Assembly: GCA_014529385.2 (NCBI GenBank)
Contig: CM043958.1
Location: 122,354,817 to 122,418,816, forward strand
Source of the DNA: Adiantum capillus-veneris
Taxonomy: Eukaryota; Streptophyta; Polypodiopsida; Polypodiales; Pteridaceae
Length of the DNA: 64,000 nucleotides
Direction of reading: 5' to 3'
How positions within the stretch are numbered: the first letter of the stretch is position 1; each line of letters opens with the position of its first letter. This document shows, one piece after another, positions 30,759 through 41,605 of this stretch. The notes under the pieces are model-generated. The model was not told where the DNA came from. It saw only the letters and a list, made by a program, of their open reading frames with translations, and did not search any database. The position numbers and the translations under genes were made by a program.

Positions 30759-33700
30759 TTATGAGATTCTTCGTGAGGGAAGTGCTCTAATCTCGGATTT
30801 TGCTTCATACTCTCCTAAGTATGAAGGTAAGGTATTCAGTGAATGAGGTTTGCTCTCCATTGTTCTAACAGAGCCCCCATCTCCCCAGTAAGATTGAAGA
30901 TCCAAGTCCACTTGAGATCTTGCCTCAAATTCCACTATGGGAGGATTCCTGATGTCCCTTTCCCAATTTGTCAGATTAGCTTGGCAACTTAGCTCGTTTG
31001 CAAACTTTGCCTCTCTCACTTGTTTCCAAAATTCATTGTAATCCTCATCTCTTCCGTAAGACCTCTGTATGACTGGATGAAAACTCTCTATCTCCTGATT
31101 GGTTGTGTTTAATACTATGCGGTCATCCTTGTGTGTATTTTCCGGCTTTTGTGCACTGGGAGTCTTTTCAGCTACCCGTGAAACGATAGTCTCTTGCTGA
31201 ATTGGGTTTTCCGTTCCACAATTCATTGTTTCTTTTGGTGGTTCTAATAAGGCTTGTGCAGTCTCGATCATTCTCTGGCACATTTCAAGTCTCTGCTTTT
31301 CCAATTCCGCGTTTGGGTATGTCATCCACCTCTGTTCTTGTGTTTGGTTGTTCTTTAACCTAGCTTCGTAAGCTCTCATCAGTGCGTCCAATGGTTCGTG
31401 TACTTTGTCGACTAGCACTGATACCCCTGAGCTTAAGCTAGTTGTTTCTTTGATACTCTTTTGTTTCGTTCTTTCAGGGCTCATCTCTCGTTTCCCATTT
31501 TGACTCTCAAGTTTTTCTAATCTATCTTTCGTTTGCTTTAGTTCCTCAGCTAGAATAGCGTCTTCACGTTCTTTTCTCAACTTCATGCGTGCTTTTCTAG
31601 CTTTCCATGTGTTTCTCTGACTCCGCGGTCCTTGACTAACCACTTCAGTCGCTAACTTTCCATTCTCAGGTTCTCTAGTGGTTTTCTTAGCTTGAGCTCT
31701 AGTAACAACTTGCGTTGGTATCAGAGTTTCATTTTCAGATCCACTACTGGTAGGAATAGTTTCTAGCATATTCAATGTCGTCTTTTGCACTTTGTTTGGA
31801 TTTTTTGAACAATCCTCAATGAAGTGAGTAACCCCACACTCAGTGCAATAAGCGTTAATTCTAATGATTTCCCTATGTGGACAAACATTCATCAGATGGT
31901 CACCTCCACACTTGTAACAGGGTCCTAGTGTTGGTCTTGGTCCCATTTGATTCGTCCTTTGTGGATAGGATGGTCTTTGTCCTGTTAACCCTCCATGAGC
32001 TATGAACATCAATGTTCTTGCGTCCAAATTGTATCTCTCTTCATCAGAAGCACTTATAACTGTTGGTATTCCAACATTCCCAATCATGCCCCATGCTTCT
32101 GGTTGTTTGGGTTCTTCTGGTGGGTAATACACAGTTGGAGACATGTGTGCACCAGATTCTTCATAATAGGCTTGAACATGCACTAAGGCTTGTTCTTCCT
32201 GATTCTCTAAGGTTGGTGCATATCTAATGCCCACTGGTCTTGCTCCTGGTAAAGGTGGTTGTTGTCCCAATACTGGTTGCGGTCTTTCTATCCCCATAGG
32301 TCCTGGTACATTTCCCGTTGGGTATCGAGGTACTGGATGTACTTGAGGTGGTGCTAATTGAGCAGGAGGTGCATACTGACGCTCCCTTACATACCCTTTG
32401 TTGTAATAGCACTCCTCTGTTGGATGGTTTGTCAATTTTTGTTCAATAGCACACCATTTCAGTGTTTTTGGCAATGGTTTTTGGTATGGTGCCATCCTTT
32501 TTAGAGCATCTTCTATCATTTGCTCTACATTTGGCATGGTTGTTGTTTGAACATTCTTTTTAGTGGTAGTCTCGCTCGCTGCGGAGGAAGAGCTACTGGA
32601 TGCAAAATCTGTATCCGCTGACACCTCTCCATAAACCGTACAGTTATCCACTAAGTACAATGCTTCTCTCGTTACTTGCTCGAAACTTGTACAAGCTTTC
32701 AAGTGCAAGTCCTTCTTGAGAGTGTCGTTTCTCAATCCCTCAATAAAGAGAACAGATAGTCTGTCATCTTGTGGTCGTTCACGTACTGGACATCTCTCAA
32801 TGTATTGTTTGAAGCGAAGTGAAGCTTCCTTCACTTTTTCGTGTTCTCTCTGTTTAAAAGCATATATTTGTGAGACCGTATTGTGCTTAATCCCTCGTTT
32901 TGAGAATTCCTCAGCAAACTCTCTTAGCAAATGGTCAATGTCATGGAATCCCCCTATGTTCAGTGGTTGAAACCATGTCAATGCCGTACCTTCTAGAGTA
33001 AGACCAAATCCCTCGTATTGTGTATGGAAATCTGTTATCTGCTCAGCTCTTAAGACTTGCTTAAAGAGTGACACATGTGCATACGGATCTCCCGAACCAC
33101 CATACTTCTTTGGCATACACTTCGCTACTTGAGATGGTCTCATACGTCTATGGTCTGCTACCAATCTCATTGCTCCTGTGTCCCGGCTAAAGCTTTCTCT
33201 AGCATCATGGACTTCATGGGTTACCCTTGTCGGTTCCCCCGCCTTGAATCTACTACTAGGAGGTAAATGTGATGGTTCCGCTTCGAACCTTGGACCTGGA
33301 GTGATATACGTAGGGATTGGAACTGCACTACCTCGATTTGTATCCATTGACTCTCTGGAATGTAATGATCCCATTGGTCCGGGCTTCGAGTACTGAGGTT
33401 GACTGAAAGAGTCAGCAGCCTGAGTTCTTTGTCCTCCTGTCGTCATTGGGTTTTGCCCTCCATTTGTTGGTGCTGGTCTTTGTGAGCTAGAAGTAACATA
33501 ATACTGATGTAGTGGTCCCCCAAAGTATGTATATCCTTCTAATTCTTTCTTGCCCATTGTTGAGTATTGCCTGCCATACTTGTCGTAAGCGGCAATTTTC
33601 ACTTCCGATCCCTCTGTGTAGGTAAATACATAAAGTCTTTTTTGGTCTGTCAACTCTCCGGTGTAGGGTTCTTCACATCTATAATAGAGATCTTGCTCCC

Positions 33701-34310
33701 CATTATTATATTTGTATAGCCCCACATAGATGTTATCAGTGTTGATCCTTGTAGTTTCATTCTCTCTTCTTAACCTCGCATCAGGGAAGTTCATTATTGG
33801 TGCTTTCTCCTCAATTTCTTCATCTACTTTGGCTTTGGTGCCCATCAATCCCCACTTGTCCACAATGTTAGGGTTTAGGACTACCAAGTACATGGTACCC
33901 TCGTCATCTAGATATCTATCTCCGCTATAGCTCACAGGCACTAAGTCCTTGAACTCACTAGGTCTCTCCTCTATCTTTACACAATAGCGGTCCATTCCAT
34001 CTTTGTAGATCTTGGCACCTTGCTCATTGTCGTACTGGTATTTTATGAACAATAGTTTCATTGTGGCGGAAGGGTTTGATGATCCTGCTGCCATATTTTC
34101 TCTGTTGTTCAGGTTCAAGTGTTCCAAGTGTTCAGTGAAAATCTCGTAAGATCTCTCCGAAGAAGTATCAGAGACACTTCCTTCAAAGATCGGCTCTAAT
34201 GGTTGCACCCAACTTTGGTTTACACTTCCCTCGGTTGATATGACACTTGCTGGTTCCCCTTGTTTTGGTTGGTTATTCTGGAGGTTCCTGCCCGATCTCA
34301 AATTCATCAA
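30759..34310 (-). CDS. G1 gag polyprotein
   Basis: 1183 codons, unusually long for a Gypsy Gag. Residues 85-275 are a tyrosine-rich region I do not recognise (for example YLVVLNPNIVDKWG and DNIYVGLYKYNNGEQDLYYR). Residues about 380-560 are a retrotransposon capsid domain (DPYAHVSLFKQVLRAEQ, GTALTWFQPL, FAEEFSKRGIKHNTVSQIY, SVLFIEGLRND). A WC...H...EEC cluster lies at 619-634, and a proline-rich stretch at 645-700. Two zinc knuckles follow: C798-C801-H805-C810 and C822-C825-H829-C834, both CX2CX3HX4C, one residue shorter than the canonical form. Residues 880-990 are basic and charged. It ends with a TAA that G3 does not share, possibly a nonsense mutation. Confidence 0.9.
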   Translation of the reverse strand: MMNLRSGRNLQNNQPKQGEPASVISTEGSVNQSWVQPLEPIFEGSVSDTSSERSYEIFTEHLEHLNLNNRENMAAGSSNPSATMKLLFIKYQYDNEQGAKIYKDGMDRYCVKIEERPSEFKDLVPVSYSGDRYLDDEGTMYLVVLNPNIVDKWGLMGTKAKVDEEIEEKAPIMNFPDARLRRENETTRINTDNIYVGLYKYNNGEQDLYYRCEEPYTGELTDQKRLYVFTYTEGSEVKIAAYDKYGRQYSTMGKKELEGYTYFGGPLHQYYVTSSSQRPAPTNGGQNPMTTGGQRTQAADSFSQPQYSKPGPMGSLHSRESMDTNRGSAVPIPTYITPGPRFEAEPSHLPPSSRFKAGEPTRVTHEVHDARESFSRDTGAMRLVADHRRMRPSQVAKCMPKKYGGSGDPYAHVSLFKQVLRAEQITDFHTQYEGFGLTLEGTALTWFQPLNIGGFHDIDHLLREFAEEFSKRGIKHNTVSQIYAFKQREHEKVKEASLRFKQYIERCPVRERPQDDRLSVLFIEGLRNDTLKKDLHLKACTSFEQVTREALYLVDNCTVYGEVSADTDFASSSSSSAASETTTKKNVQTTTMPNVEQMIEDALKRMAPYQKPLPKTLKWCAIEQKLTNHPTEECYYNKGYVRERQYAPPAQLAPPQVHPVPRYPTGNVPGPMGIERPQPVLGQQPPLPGARPVGIRYAPTLENQEEQALVHVQAYYEESGAHMSPTVYYPPEEPKQPEAWGMIGNVGIPTVISASDEERYNLDARTLMFIAHGGLTGQRPSYPQRTNQMGPRPTLGPCYKCGGDHLMNVCPHREIIRINAYCTECGVTHFIEDCSKNPNKVQKTTLNMLETIPTSSGSENETLIPTQVVTRAQAKKTTREPENGKLATEVVSQGPRSQRNTWKARKARMKLRKEREDAILAEELKQTKDRLEKLESQNGKREMSPERTKQKSIKETTSLSSGVSVLVDKVHEPLDALMRAYEARLKNNQTQEQRWMTYPNAELEKQRLEMCQRMIETAQALLEPPKETMNCGTENPIQQETIVSRVAEKTPSAQKPENTHKDDRIVLNTTNQEIESFHPVIQRSYGRDEDYNEFWKQVREAKFANELSCQANLTNWERDIRNPPIVEFEARSQVDLDLQSYWGDGGSVRTMESKPHSLNTLPSYLGEYEAKSEIRALPSRRIS

Positions 34311-35714
34311 TTCCCCTAAAGGACTTTAACTTTTTCGTCTCAGCAATTTGTTTTCCCCTAGTTTTTGTGGTCAGAATTGATCCAAACTGATTGATACTTG
34401 GTCAATTGTTTAATCTTGTCAGTTGGACAACTTCTGTTTCATCAAGTGAGAATTTTGTTGCAGTTATGCTGAAAAAGACATTATACGCGTATGATGTCTT
34501 TTTTCACAGATTTGGACAATTTTGGTTATACTCACTCTCAGTAGCCCCCTTATGCTCTGTCCACTCACAAAATTCAGTTTGAACTCTGTTTGAGCAAGTT
34601 ATGGCTAATTTAGGCTTTTCTCGGTAATTTTCCGCTTTTAACTTGTTTTTTGGGTCAATTGTGATGCAAATGGGATGAAACTTGAAATATAACCTCTAGA
34701 CAGCTATTACAATGGATCTGTGTTGGCAAAGTATCAAAATATGTCCAAAATTAGGTAAAAGACATCATACGCGTATGATGTCTTTTTCATCAATTTGGGT
34801 CAAAACTTGATATTTATACTTCCTACAGTGCTTGTAACAATCTTGTCAGGTCAGATATAAAAAATAAGCAGTGGATGTGCCAAAAGACATTATACGCGTA
34901 TGATGTCTTTTGTCCCAGATTTTGACTATTCTTGGTTTTAAGCCTTCTCCAATGTTTATAATTGAGTTTCAAGTGTTTTTGTCAGGTTTGAATGTAAAAA
35001 CAAGATCTGAATCCAAAATTTCCTCTTCTTTGCGTTTCTTGGACTCTGACTTGTCTTTTTGGGTTTCTTTGAGTGTTAATGCTCTTGTTTTAAGTTGAAA
35101 TTAGGGTATAACCCCCCTTTTGAACACTCTGGTAAAGTCAAAATTTTTGTTTTGGTCTCTGTTTGGTTATTTAGACATCATACGCGTATGATGTCTAAAG
35201 TTGCAGATTTCCAGTTTTTTGGCACAGAATCCTTCCTAAAGCTTTCTCTAGTGCTCAGCAACTCCCAGATACACAAAAAATTTCTCTGACTTTTGTTTAT
35301 TGCAAGTTTCACTACTAACTCGACGGTTTAGTGATCTAACATGCAATCAACCATATCAAGCAAATACTCCAATGATTACTAGCTCTAGATCAGGATCAAA
35401 TGAAGTCCTACCTAAGCTATTCCTAATCATAAAATGGGTTTGGTAATTGTGATTTTAAAGAGATCCACTGCCACTCACGGACTAGCAAATTCTTCTTCTA
35501 TCAACAACTACTCAACACCAACAAAACAATAAACAAATCTAAGCTAATCTAAAAATACTGTCAACACGGGAGACCCAGGAATACCCCACTTCCTAGTATC
35601 TCTCGAGATCTTCGGAGTCCACCACTCCTAGATCTTTTCTAACTAACATATACAAAGTAGTTTATACGACTGACCTCGTAGGATTAGTCTAAGGTCACCT
35701 ACTTAGGATTCTCG
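34311..35714 (-). other. G1 5' leader with palindrome array
   Basis: 1.4 kb between PBS and gag start, without coding potential. It holds four palindromes of the same family as the pol-ORF3 spacer. The retroviral packaging and dimerisation signals would be expected in this region. Confidence 0.75.
34476..35196. repeat. Palindrome array P2 (four copies, G1 leader)
   Basis: Copies at 34476-34499, 34760-34783, 34885-34908 and 35173-35196, with spacings of 284, 125 and 288 bp. Those at 34760 and 35173 are the perfect 24-mer with arm AGACATCATACG. Those at 34476 and 34885 have one arm as AGACATTATACG, a single C-to-T change on the + strand. Confidence 0.95.
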
Positions 35715-35732
35715 TCCCCGGCAGCGGCGCCA
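35715..35732 (-). other. G1 primer binding site (tRNA-Asp type)
   Basis: The - strand reads TGGCGCCGCTGCCGGGGA two bases after the 5' LTR. It is complementary, with one mismatch, to the 3' end of plant tRNA-Asp as I recall it (...CCCCGGCAACGGCGCCA). This type of PBS is common in Athila/Tat elements. Confidence 0.85.
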
Positions 35733-35734
35733 AA

Positions 35735-36665
35735 TGTTAAGGCGGTTACGCCGCTAGCGGAAGCTAAATAGCGAGAACTCAACCAACAACAGAATTTGTC
35801 AGACGAGGACGGAGCTTGACCCGTAGGCGCATGGAAACAACTAGGTGGGTGTCAAATCACCTACTCGACCTTCTAATGACAATCACTACTAAGGAAATCA
35901 AATCTAAGTTCTAAAATACGCAAGTGACTGAAATCCGTACTACGAACGAATGCTATACGAAACAGGATCTAGAATCATTGAATCGATCTCAAACTCAAGG
36001 GGAAGTCTATACACTAGGTAAGAACAACACCCTAAAGACTTGAATTGCAAAATCAACCTATAACCACTCCGTGCGGTAAACGCGTATGAAGACAGGCCGA
36101 AAAATACAGGTGATCGAAACTTGACCCCGATGGTACTAATGTGTAGCTCTACTCGTTGTGGTTCTATAGATATGCTGCATGCTCTATTCCGACACACGAG
36201 TTGAAAGAAAACTCACACAGAAGCTCGTAGGAACTTACCACACATAGAAGCCGATAGCGCGCACTCTTGGTATCTGTGCGTAGCTCTCGCCGTTGCTAAC
36301 ACAATGGTGGTGTCGCTTCTCCAATGGCGGCTCCGTAGCTCGCGTAGCAAGTAGATAAGACTCTCTCTCTCTCTCAGACACAGTCACGGCGCTCAAAAAC
36401 TCACTTTGATTAATAATCTGAATCCCCCTTAGGTTACAAAACTTTGGCTTATATACCTCAGCCTTGGAGGTGAGATCATCTCTAACTAATTACATTGGCA
36501 AGTGAAATTACTTCGGGATTACAAGCTGGAAACTCAATTGAGTCCCGTTACTTAATGAATGGCTCAATTCAAAATCAATGTCGGAAAGACATTTATTACA
36601 ATCAATGGTTACAAAAATGATGAGTGTGAGCAAAAATGTGGGTGTGATCCTCTGCTGGCTCAACA
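35735..36665 (-). repeat. G1 5' LTR
   Basis: 931 bp with TG...CA ends, matching 17632-18564. The TATA box TATATAA lies on the - strand at 36449-36455. The PBS is adjacent on the interior side. It drives transcription of G1 towards lower coordinates. Confidence 0.95.
36449..36455 (-). promoter_or_regulatory. TATA box of G1 5' LTR
   Basis: TATATAA on the - strand in the context GAGGTATATAAGCCAAAG. It has the same placement as in the other LTR and is the probable start-site determinant for the genomic RNA. Confidence 0.75.
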
Positions 36666-36670
36666 AAAGG
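36666..36670. repeat. Target-site duplication AAAGG of G1 (right)
   Basis: Exact partner of 17627-17631. Confidence 0.95.
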
Positions 36671-38090
36671 TATGATCCTTATTAGAGCATGAACAACTTG
36701 GTATAGTCAACACTGCACAAAATCTACCACAACAACTATTTCAATCAAATCAAAAGTGGCAATCACCCAAATTGGCAGAGGGACTTTGAGGGTGCTAACC
36801 AGGGCCAAATCCAAAAATAAGCTTATCAGGCTAACCCTCTCAATGGACTGAATAAAACCATGCAAAGATTGCTTGGATATTGGGTGGAACATGGATTGCG
36901 ATACATGACCCCCATCATCCATTTGCAAAGAAAATTTGGGCAGAAGTATTGTGATAAAATCGCCAATACACTCATGGAATCACATAGCAAAAACATTGTA
37001 AAACATGGATCGCGATCCATGTCCCCATTTCAATTTTTTTAAAAAGGAAGTTTTTAGAAGAGTTGGGTTCAAGGTGCATTGGAGAAGGCGCCACTCAAGT
37101 TTGGAATAGAATAAGCAGTGCAAACAGTAAAAACCAGGGAAAGAAGAAATTTTAGTCTACAAATGTTCATTTCCACCTATGAATGGAAAAAATTGATTCA
37201 AACCCCCAAAAAAGTGCATCAACAGGTTGAAAAATGTATCTAGAAGTAACTCTACAGGTTTTGTCCAAAAAGGTGGTTGAACATGATCGCGATCCATAAC
37301 CCCCAGATAAAGTTTAACCAGAATTTTGGTCCAAAACTGTTGCAATGGTTCTAAGTATGAAATGTGTCAATTTTTGATAGTTTTATCATCTCAAAGGACC
37401 TTATGTGATAGGGAAATCAAGGTCAAGGGCAGAGTACAGAATGTAGGGGCTTGAGCAAGTCGAAACAATAAAGGGAACTTGGTAACTTGTTATGTCAAAA
37501 AACTGCTTGACAATGGACTCCAACTTGCTGGAAATCCTAGAATATCCAAAACAGCTTCAAATCAGACACAACTCATTAGACAGGTAACTGGGGTGGGGGT
37601 ACACCGTCAACTCCAAATCATCAACAAAGCCAAAGGGCAAGTAGATTAGTTACAATCAGGGATCCAAAAGGGCCACCCATTAACACTTATGGAGAAGTCT
37701 GGCAAATTAGACCATACCTTGAGAACTTGGGTAAAAAAGAGAAAAACTTGTCTAAATTTGAAAAGAACTTCTATAGTGTGCTAGAATAGGCTATAGGAAC
37801 ACCCCATAATGCTGTTGAACATGGATCGCAATGCCTGACCCCCTGATCCTTGATCAACCACAAATTACATCACTTAATCCATGTTATTGCCTCTCATCCC
37901 AACGTCTGAGAAAGACAATAAGAGACCTCTTACACAAGATTCATTTACAAAATCCCTTAACAAACAACGTTCAATACATACACATGGTCTAAGTTTGCAC
38001 TTTTTGACTTTTTATGACAACATGTAGGCTACCTACGAAGCTAACTTCTAGAATGCTAACAACAGATGGCCTCCAAGACAACCCAAGAAG
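36671..38090 (+). other. G2 pol-ORF3 spacer, right part
   Basis: Continuation of the old + strand element after the G1 insertion. It is non-coding apart from short ORFs without motifs, and holds four CGCG-centred palindromes or their remnants (36890-37838). Confidence 0.6.
36890..37838. repeat. Palindrome array P3 (G2 spacer)
   Basis: A perfect 20-bp palindrome at 37003-37022, with arm ACATGGATCG plus its reverse complement. Decayed copies lie at 36890-36909, 37281-37299 and 37819-37838. Each is followed within a base or two by CCCC, and most are preceded by GA or AA. The sequence differs from the G1 palindrome, but the size class, the CGCG core and the location between pol and ORF3 are the same. 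Confidence 0.85.
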
Positions 38091-38099
38091 CAGTGGGAA

Positions 38100-41000
38100 G
38101 CACCACCATACTAGGTCACACAAATTACATCAAATGAAAAGGCACATGTATCATAAGATGAGTTGGAGAAAATCCCGGCAAATATCTTAATTGGGAAATT
38201 TGAAGCAGCCAACGGGACCATAGTAAAGACAACCACATTCCCATAGGAGCTACGAAATCTACACCAATAGCAAGATGCTCTAGAAGGAGCAAGATGCATG
38301 CAAATGGACACATTTTTCAAACTACCACAGTGGGGAATAGATTACCAATGGGCTCATGAGCTAATGTCATCCATCCAGTACAATGAGGAGGCAACCCTCA
38401 CTGACAAAGATGGTGAAAAGGTCAAAGTCTGAAACAGGCTTACGATAAACCAAGCATTACACTTGCCTCTAGGAAATCACAATCTCCTCCTCAAGACAAA
38501 GGTAGCAACAATGACAAGGCATTTGTGAAGCAACCTGGCACAAATTCACTTATAAAGGCCTAATATACTCAGAGATAGAACTGCTGCTCAGACTCATTGC
38601 ACAACACTTGAAAGTCCAAAAACCACCAACATATATTGAATGCAATTTCCACATTGTGGTGGTAATGGCAATAGGGTTGTCAGAGCAAAGGGTCATAAGA
38701 TGTGACCTAGGCACATATATACTAGACAGTTTAGTGAAGGAAAATCTAAAGCACAGTGACCACACAACAAGACCTACATGAATGGTGGACCATTGCTAAC
38801 AAGAATTTCCTATCAAGCATTGGGAATGATTGGTGAACTACCACCCACGGAGACGCAATTGGCGTTAAGTGATGAAAATAAATCAAAGGACAGGGATATT
38901 CCCTCAGAGCAACAATCTTCAGAAGTGGATGAGGAAGAAAAGGAGGGATATAAAATCTATAAAACACGTCTCAAGGAAATGTCGGACAGGTGGACAAATA
39001 CCATACCCATTACAAAAACCCAAAGGTCTATGGAGGAAGCTTAGGCCTTAAGAGAAAGGCACTAGAGTAAAAGGCATGAGGAAAAAAGAAACCTTGGAGC
39101 TGAGGCAGATGATGAGGGAGAAGTGGATGAGAACAGGTCACTGGAACATTGCAAGGCCAAGGTTCTTAAAAAGATCAAACAATACAAATGAAGGGTAGCC
39201 ACGGAGAATTTGAATATTGCCAGCAATATGGGGGAGCAAATACAGAATGAGCTCAAACATAAAGCTGAGAAAAGGGAACAAGAGGAGTCCAAATGGCAAA
39301 ACACAACGATGATTTGGAATCATGTCACAAATCTATAAAAGTGAAGGAGGCAGAAAAACCTCATAAGGAAGGAGAAAATACAAAAGAGGAAGGTGGTGTA
39401 GAGAATTTTGAAATTCACACAAAAAATACACCATCAAAACAATAAATGCAACCACCCCTCCTCCTACTCAAGAATTAGTTGATCAGATAGATGAGAAAGA
39501 ACATGTCAAGCAGACAACAAAATTGCCCAAGCAAACAACACATACAACGCAAAATACAAAGAGAGCTGAAGGTCAAGAGATTAAACAAACTCCAATTGCA
39601 CTTGAAGGACAACATGATAAGGGAAAAATGCTTGAATCAATAAACACGACAGAAGTTGGCACCTCCAACCAAACTCATGGAACATACCAAGCCTAGGTCT
39701 CCCCGCTCATAGGCAATGAAGGGAGCCAATTGATAAAGTCTTTTGACATTGATGCACATTTGGAATAGATCAAGCTACAGTTGTCAAAGAGCACTCTACA
39801 ACCTACGTGACTTAGAGTTGGAGAATACCAAAAGAGAGGCAGCTCAAACAATTAAGGACAATCTATAACTACATCAAAAAATTGTGGGATTACAAACATT
39901 GTAAACACAACTCCATCCGGAACTGCAAAGGGAACAAGAAAATGTTGCATATTACTACAAGGAAGTTCAATCTTTTAATGAAGTAAATACAAATTTGCAA
40001 GTAGCACAATAAAACCTAGAGGAAGAGCTAGCCAAATGGAAGCAAAAGAATGCGAAACTCGAAGAATCATATGCAGTTGTGAGAAAAACACTTACACAGT
40101 TCCTAGCCATGCAAGAGACACCAACATCGGCAAGTACTTCAACACAACCACCCTCGACACAAGAGCTAAAGGACCTAAAGGCAGCCCTAGCTCAAGAGCC
40201 ATATGACAGACAAATCATGAAAACAGGGCATAACGCAATTTAGAAAGCAAAAGATGATGAAATTGCACAGATTTGAGAACATTTGGCAAAGGCCAAGGGG
40301 ATTTAAATGCTCAAAGTGCCGCATATAAGGCGACACTGCAACAGCAACATATGGCAATTAATTCCCTAAAAATCGAGGCAACTACAATCAAAGTTTCTTA
40401 GGTGACAAGCTAGGAATAGATCAAAATAGATCTGCCACCTCTCAACATGCCTAACACTAGTATAGAGGGGGCCTTACAGGACTTTGAAGATATAGAAGAC
40501 AAAGAAGCTCACGGATTGCCAAAGAAAAAATTCAAAGGTGGATCTCCAAAGTGCATGATCCTTCACACAAGGAATATCTGCAGTATAAACTCAAGGTACT
40601 TGAATTAGCCACACTTTTGATGAGTACACGTGATGAAGTGGTAAAGAACCATGGGCATGAGATGATTGCACTACCGCTAATGCAACAAGAGTCTCTCTTA
40701 TGAAAAAGGAAAATGCTTCCCAACATCAAACCCAACCACAAAGGGGATTACAGGGATGTCCCTGTAAATGCTATAAAAATTCAAACCATCCTTGATAACC
40801 AACCCCTATGGAGAAAGAAATGGTTCAAAAATCATATTACAAAAATGAAAACAGATGAAACATATTACAAAAATGCACCACAAAATCTCATGATCGACCC
40901 AACATATTGCCCTATCGACAAAAGACGCTCATGGGATAGCTCCTATTTATACAAAACACCCACAATGCTCAACTACCCAGTAATAACAAAACCATCTAAT

Positions 41001-41500
41001 AATTTTCCCCCCTCAGAGAAATATATTGTACGAACCCTCAACAGAGTCATCAATCAGATGAATGCTATTGTAGATATCACATGTCAGATGCTTAAAGACT
41101 CCCAAAATGCTAGTCACATGCATCACAATGTTTGATGATATTGAAGTTGTCGACCACCCCTTGCAAGTATTTGTGGAAGGAACCAGAGGTTTGTGATGGA
41201 ATCTAGAAACCAAAATCCCAAGTAAAAACATCATCATGGGGTTGTACGCCTGCGTCATGTTTTTTCCCTCTCGCTACATGCAAACTTTCAACAAAAGAGG
41301 TGTTGATGACCAGGTTCTTTGAAACCAAATCATCCATATACAACCCCATGAAGAATCTCCAAGATTGGTACATTGCATACCGGAGCACATTAAGCAATAA
41401 ACCATTCAAGGAGTTGGCTGCAAAGGTAGAGATTGAAGCAAGGGCAGAGAAGTTCAGGCAACTCAAACAAACACTAGGAAAACGAACACTGGACTACTAA
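38100..41500 (+). pseudogene. G2 ORF3 (decayed)
   Basis: A series of + strand open stretches broken by stops. 38778-39044 and the following frames are Glu/Lys-rich coiled coil, with the same character as G1 ORF3. 40713-41135 contains LWRKKWFKN and PTYCPIDKRRSWDS, matching the G1 19007-19510 segment. 41250-41300 has VMFFPSRYMQTFNKR, matching the G1 18614-18937 segment. No stop occurs here at the position of the G1 TAA, so that G1 stop is probably secondary. The N-terminal globular part is less clear. Confidence 0.75.
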
Positions 41501-41605
41501 AGAAGATACATCAAGAAATTCAGTGATTGATACAGAAAGGCAAAGCACACCAAAGAAGACAAACACAGTTTGCATGAGGGCATGCAAAGACTAGGAAGAG
41601 GGTAA

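Larger units (their letters stand above)
17632..36665 (-). mobile_element. G1: complete 19.0-kb Ty3/Gypsy retrotransposon
   Basis: All structural landmarks are present. LTRs of 933 and 931 bp differ at about ten substitutions plus a 2-bp indel in a CT tract (about 99% identity). There is a perfect 5-bp duplication AAAGG, a PBS next to the 35735-36665 LTR, a PPT next to the 17632-18564 LTR, and gag and pol ORFs on the - strand. Its RT and integrase are clearly Gypsy type. The PBS and an additional ORF downstream of pol suggest the Athila/Tat part of the family; this placement is inference. The element inserted into an older relative, G2. Few LTR differences imply a fairly recent insertion, yet its ORFs already carry stops and frameshifts. 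It could also have moved with proteins supplied by another copy. Confidence 0.95.

Noticed and set aside
34476-35196. Hairpin followed by T-run resembling intrinsic terminators
   Set aside because: Intrinsic termination is bacterial. The T-run lies on the antisense strand of the element.
35712-35734. tRNA gene fragment
   Set aside because: Only about 18 bases match a tRNA 3' end and they abut an LTR, which is the definition of a primer binding site. The same holds at 60666, 53647 and 57986.
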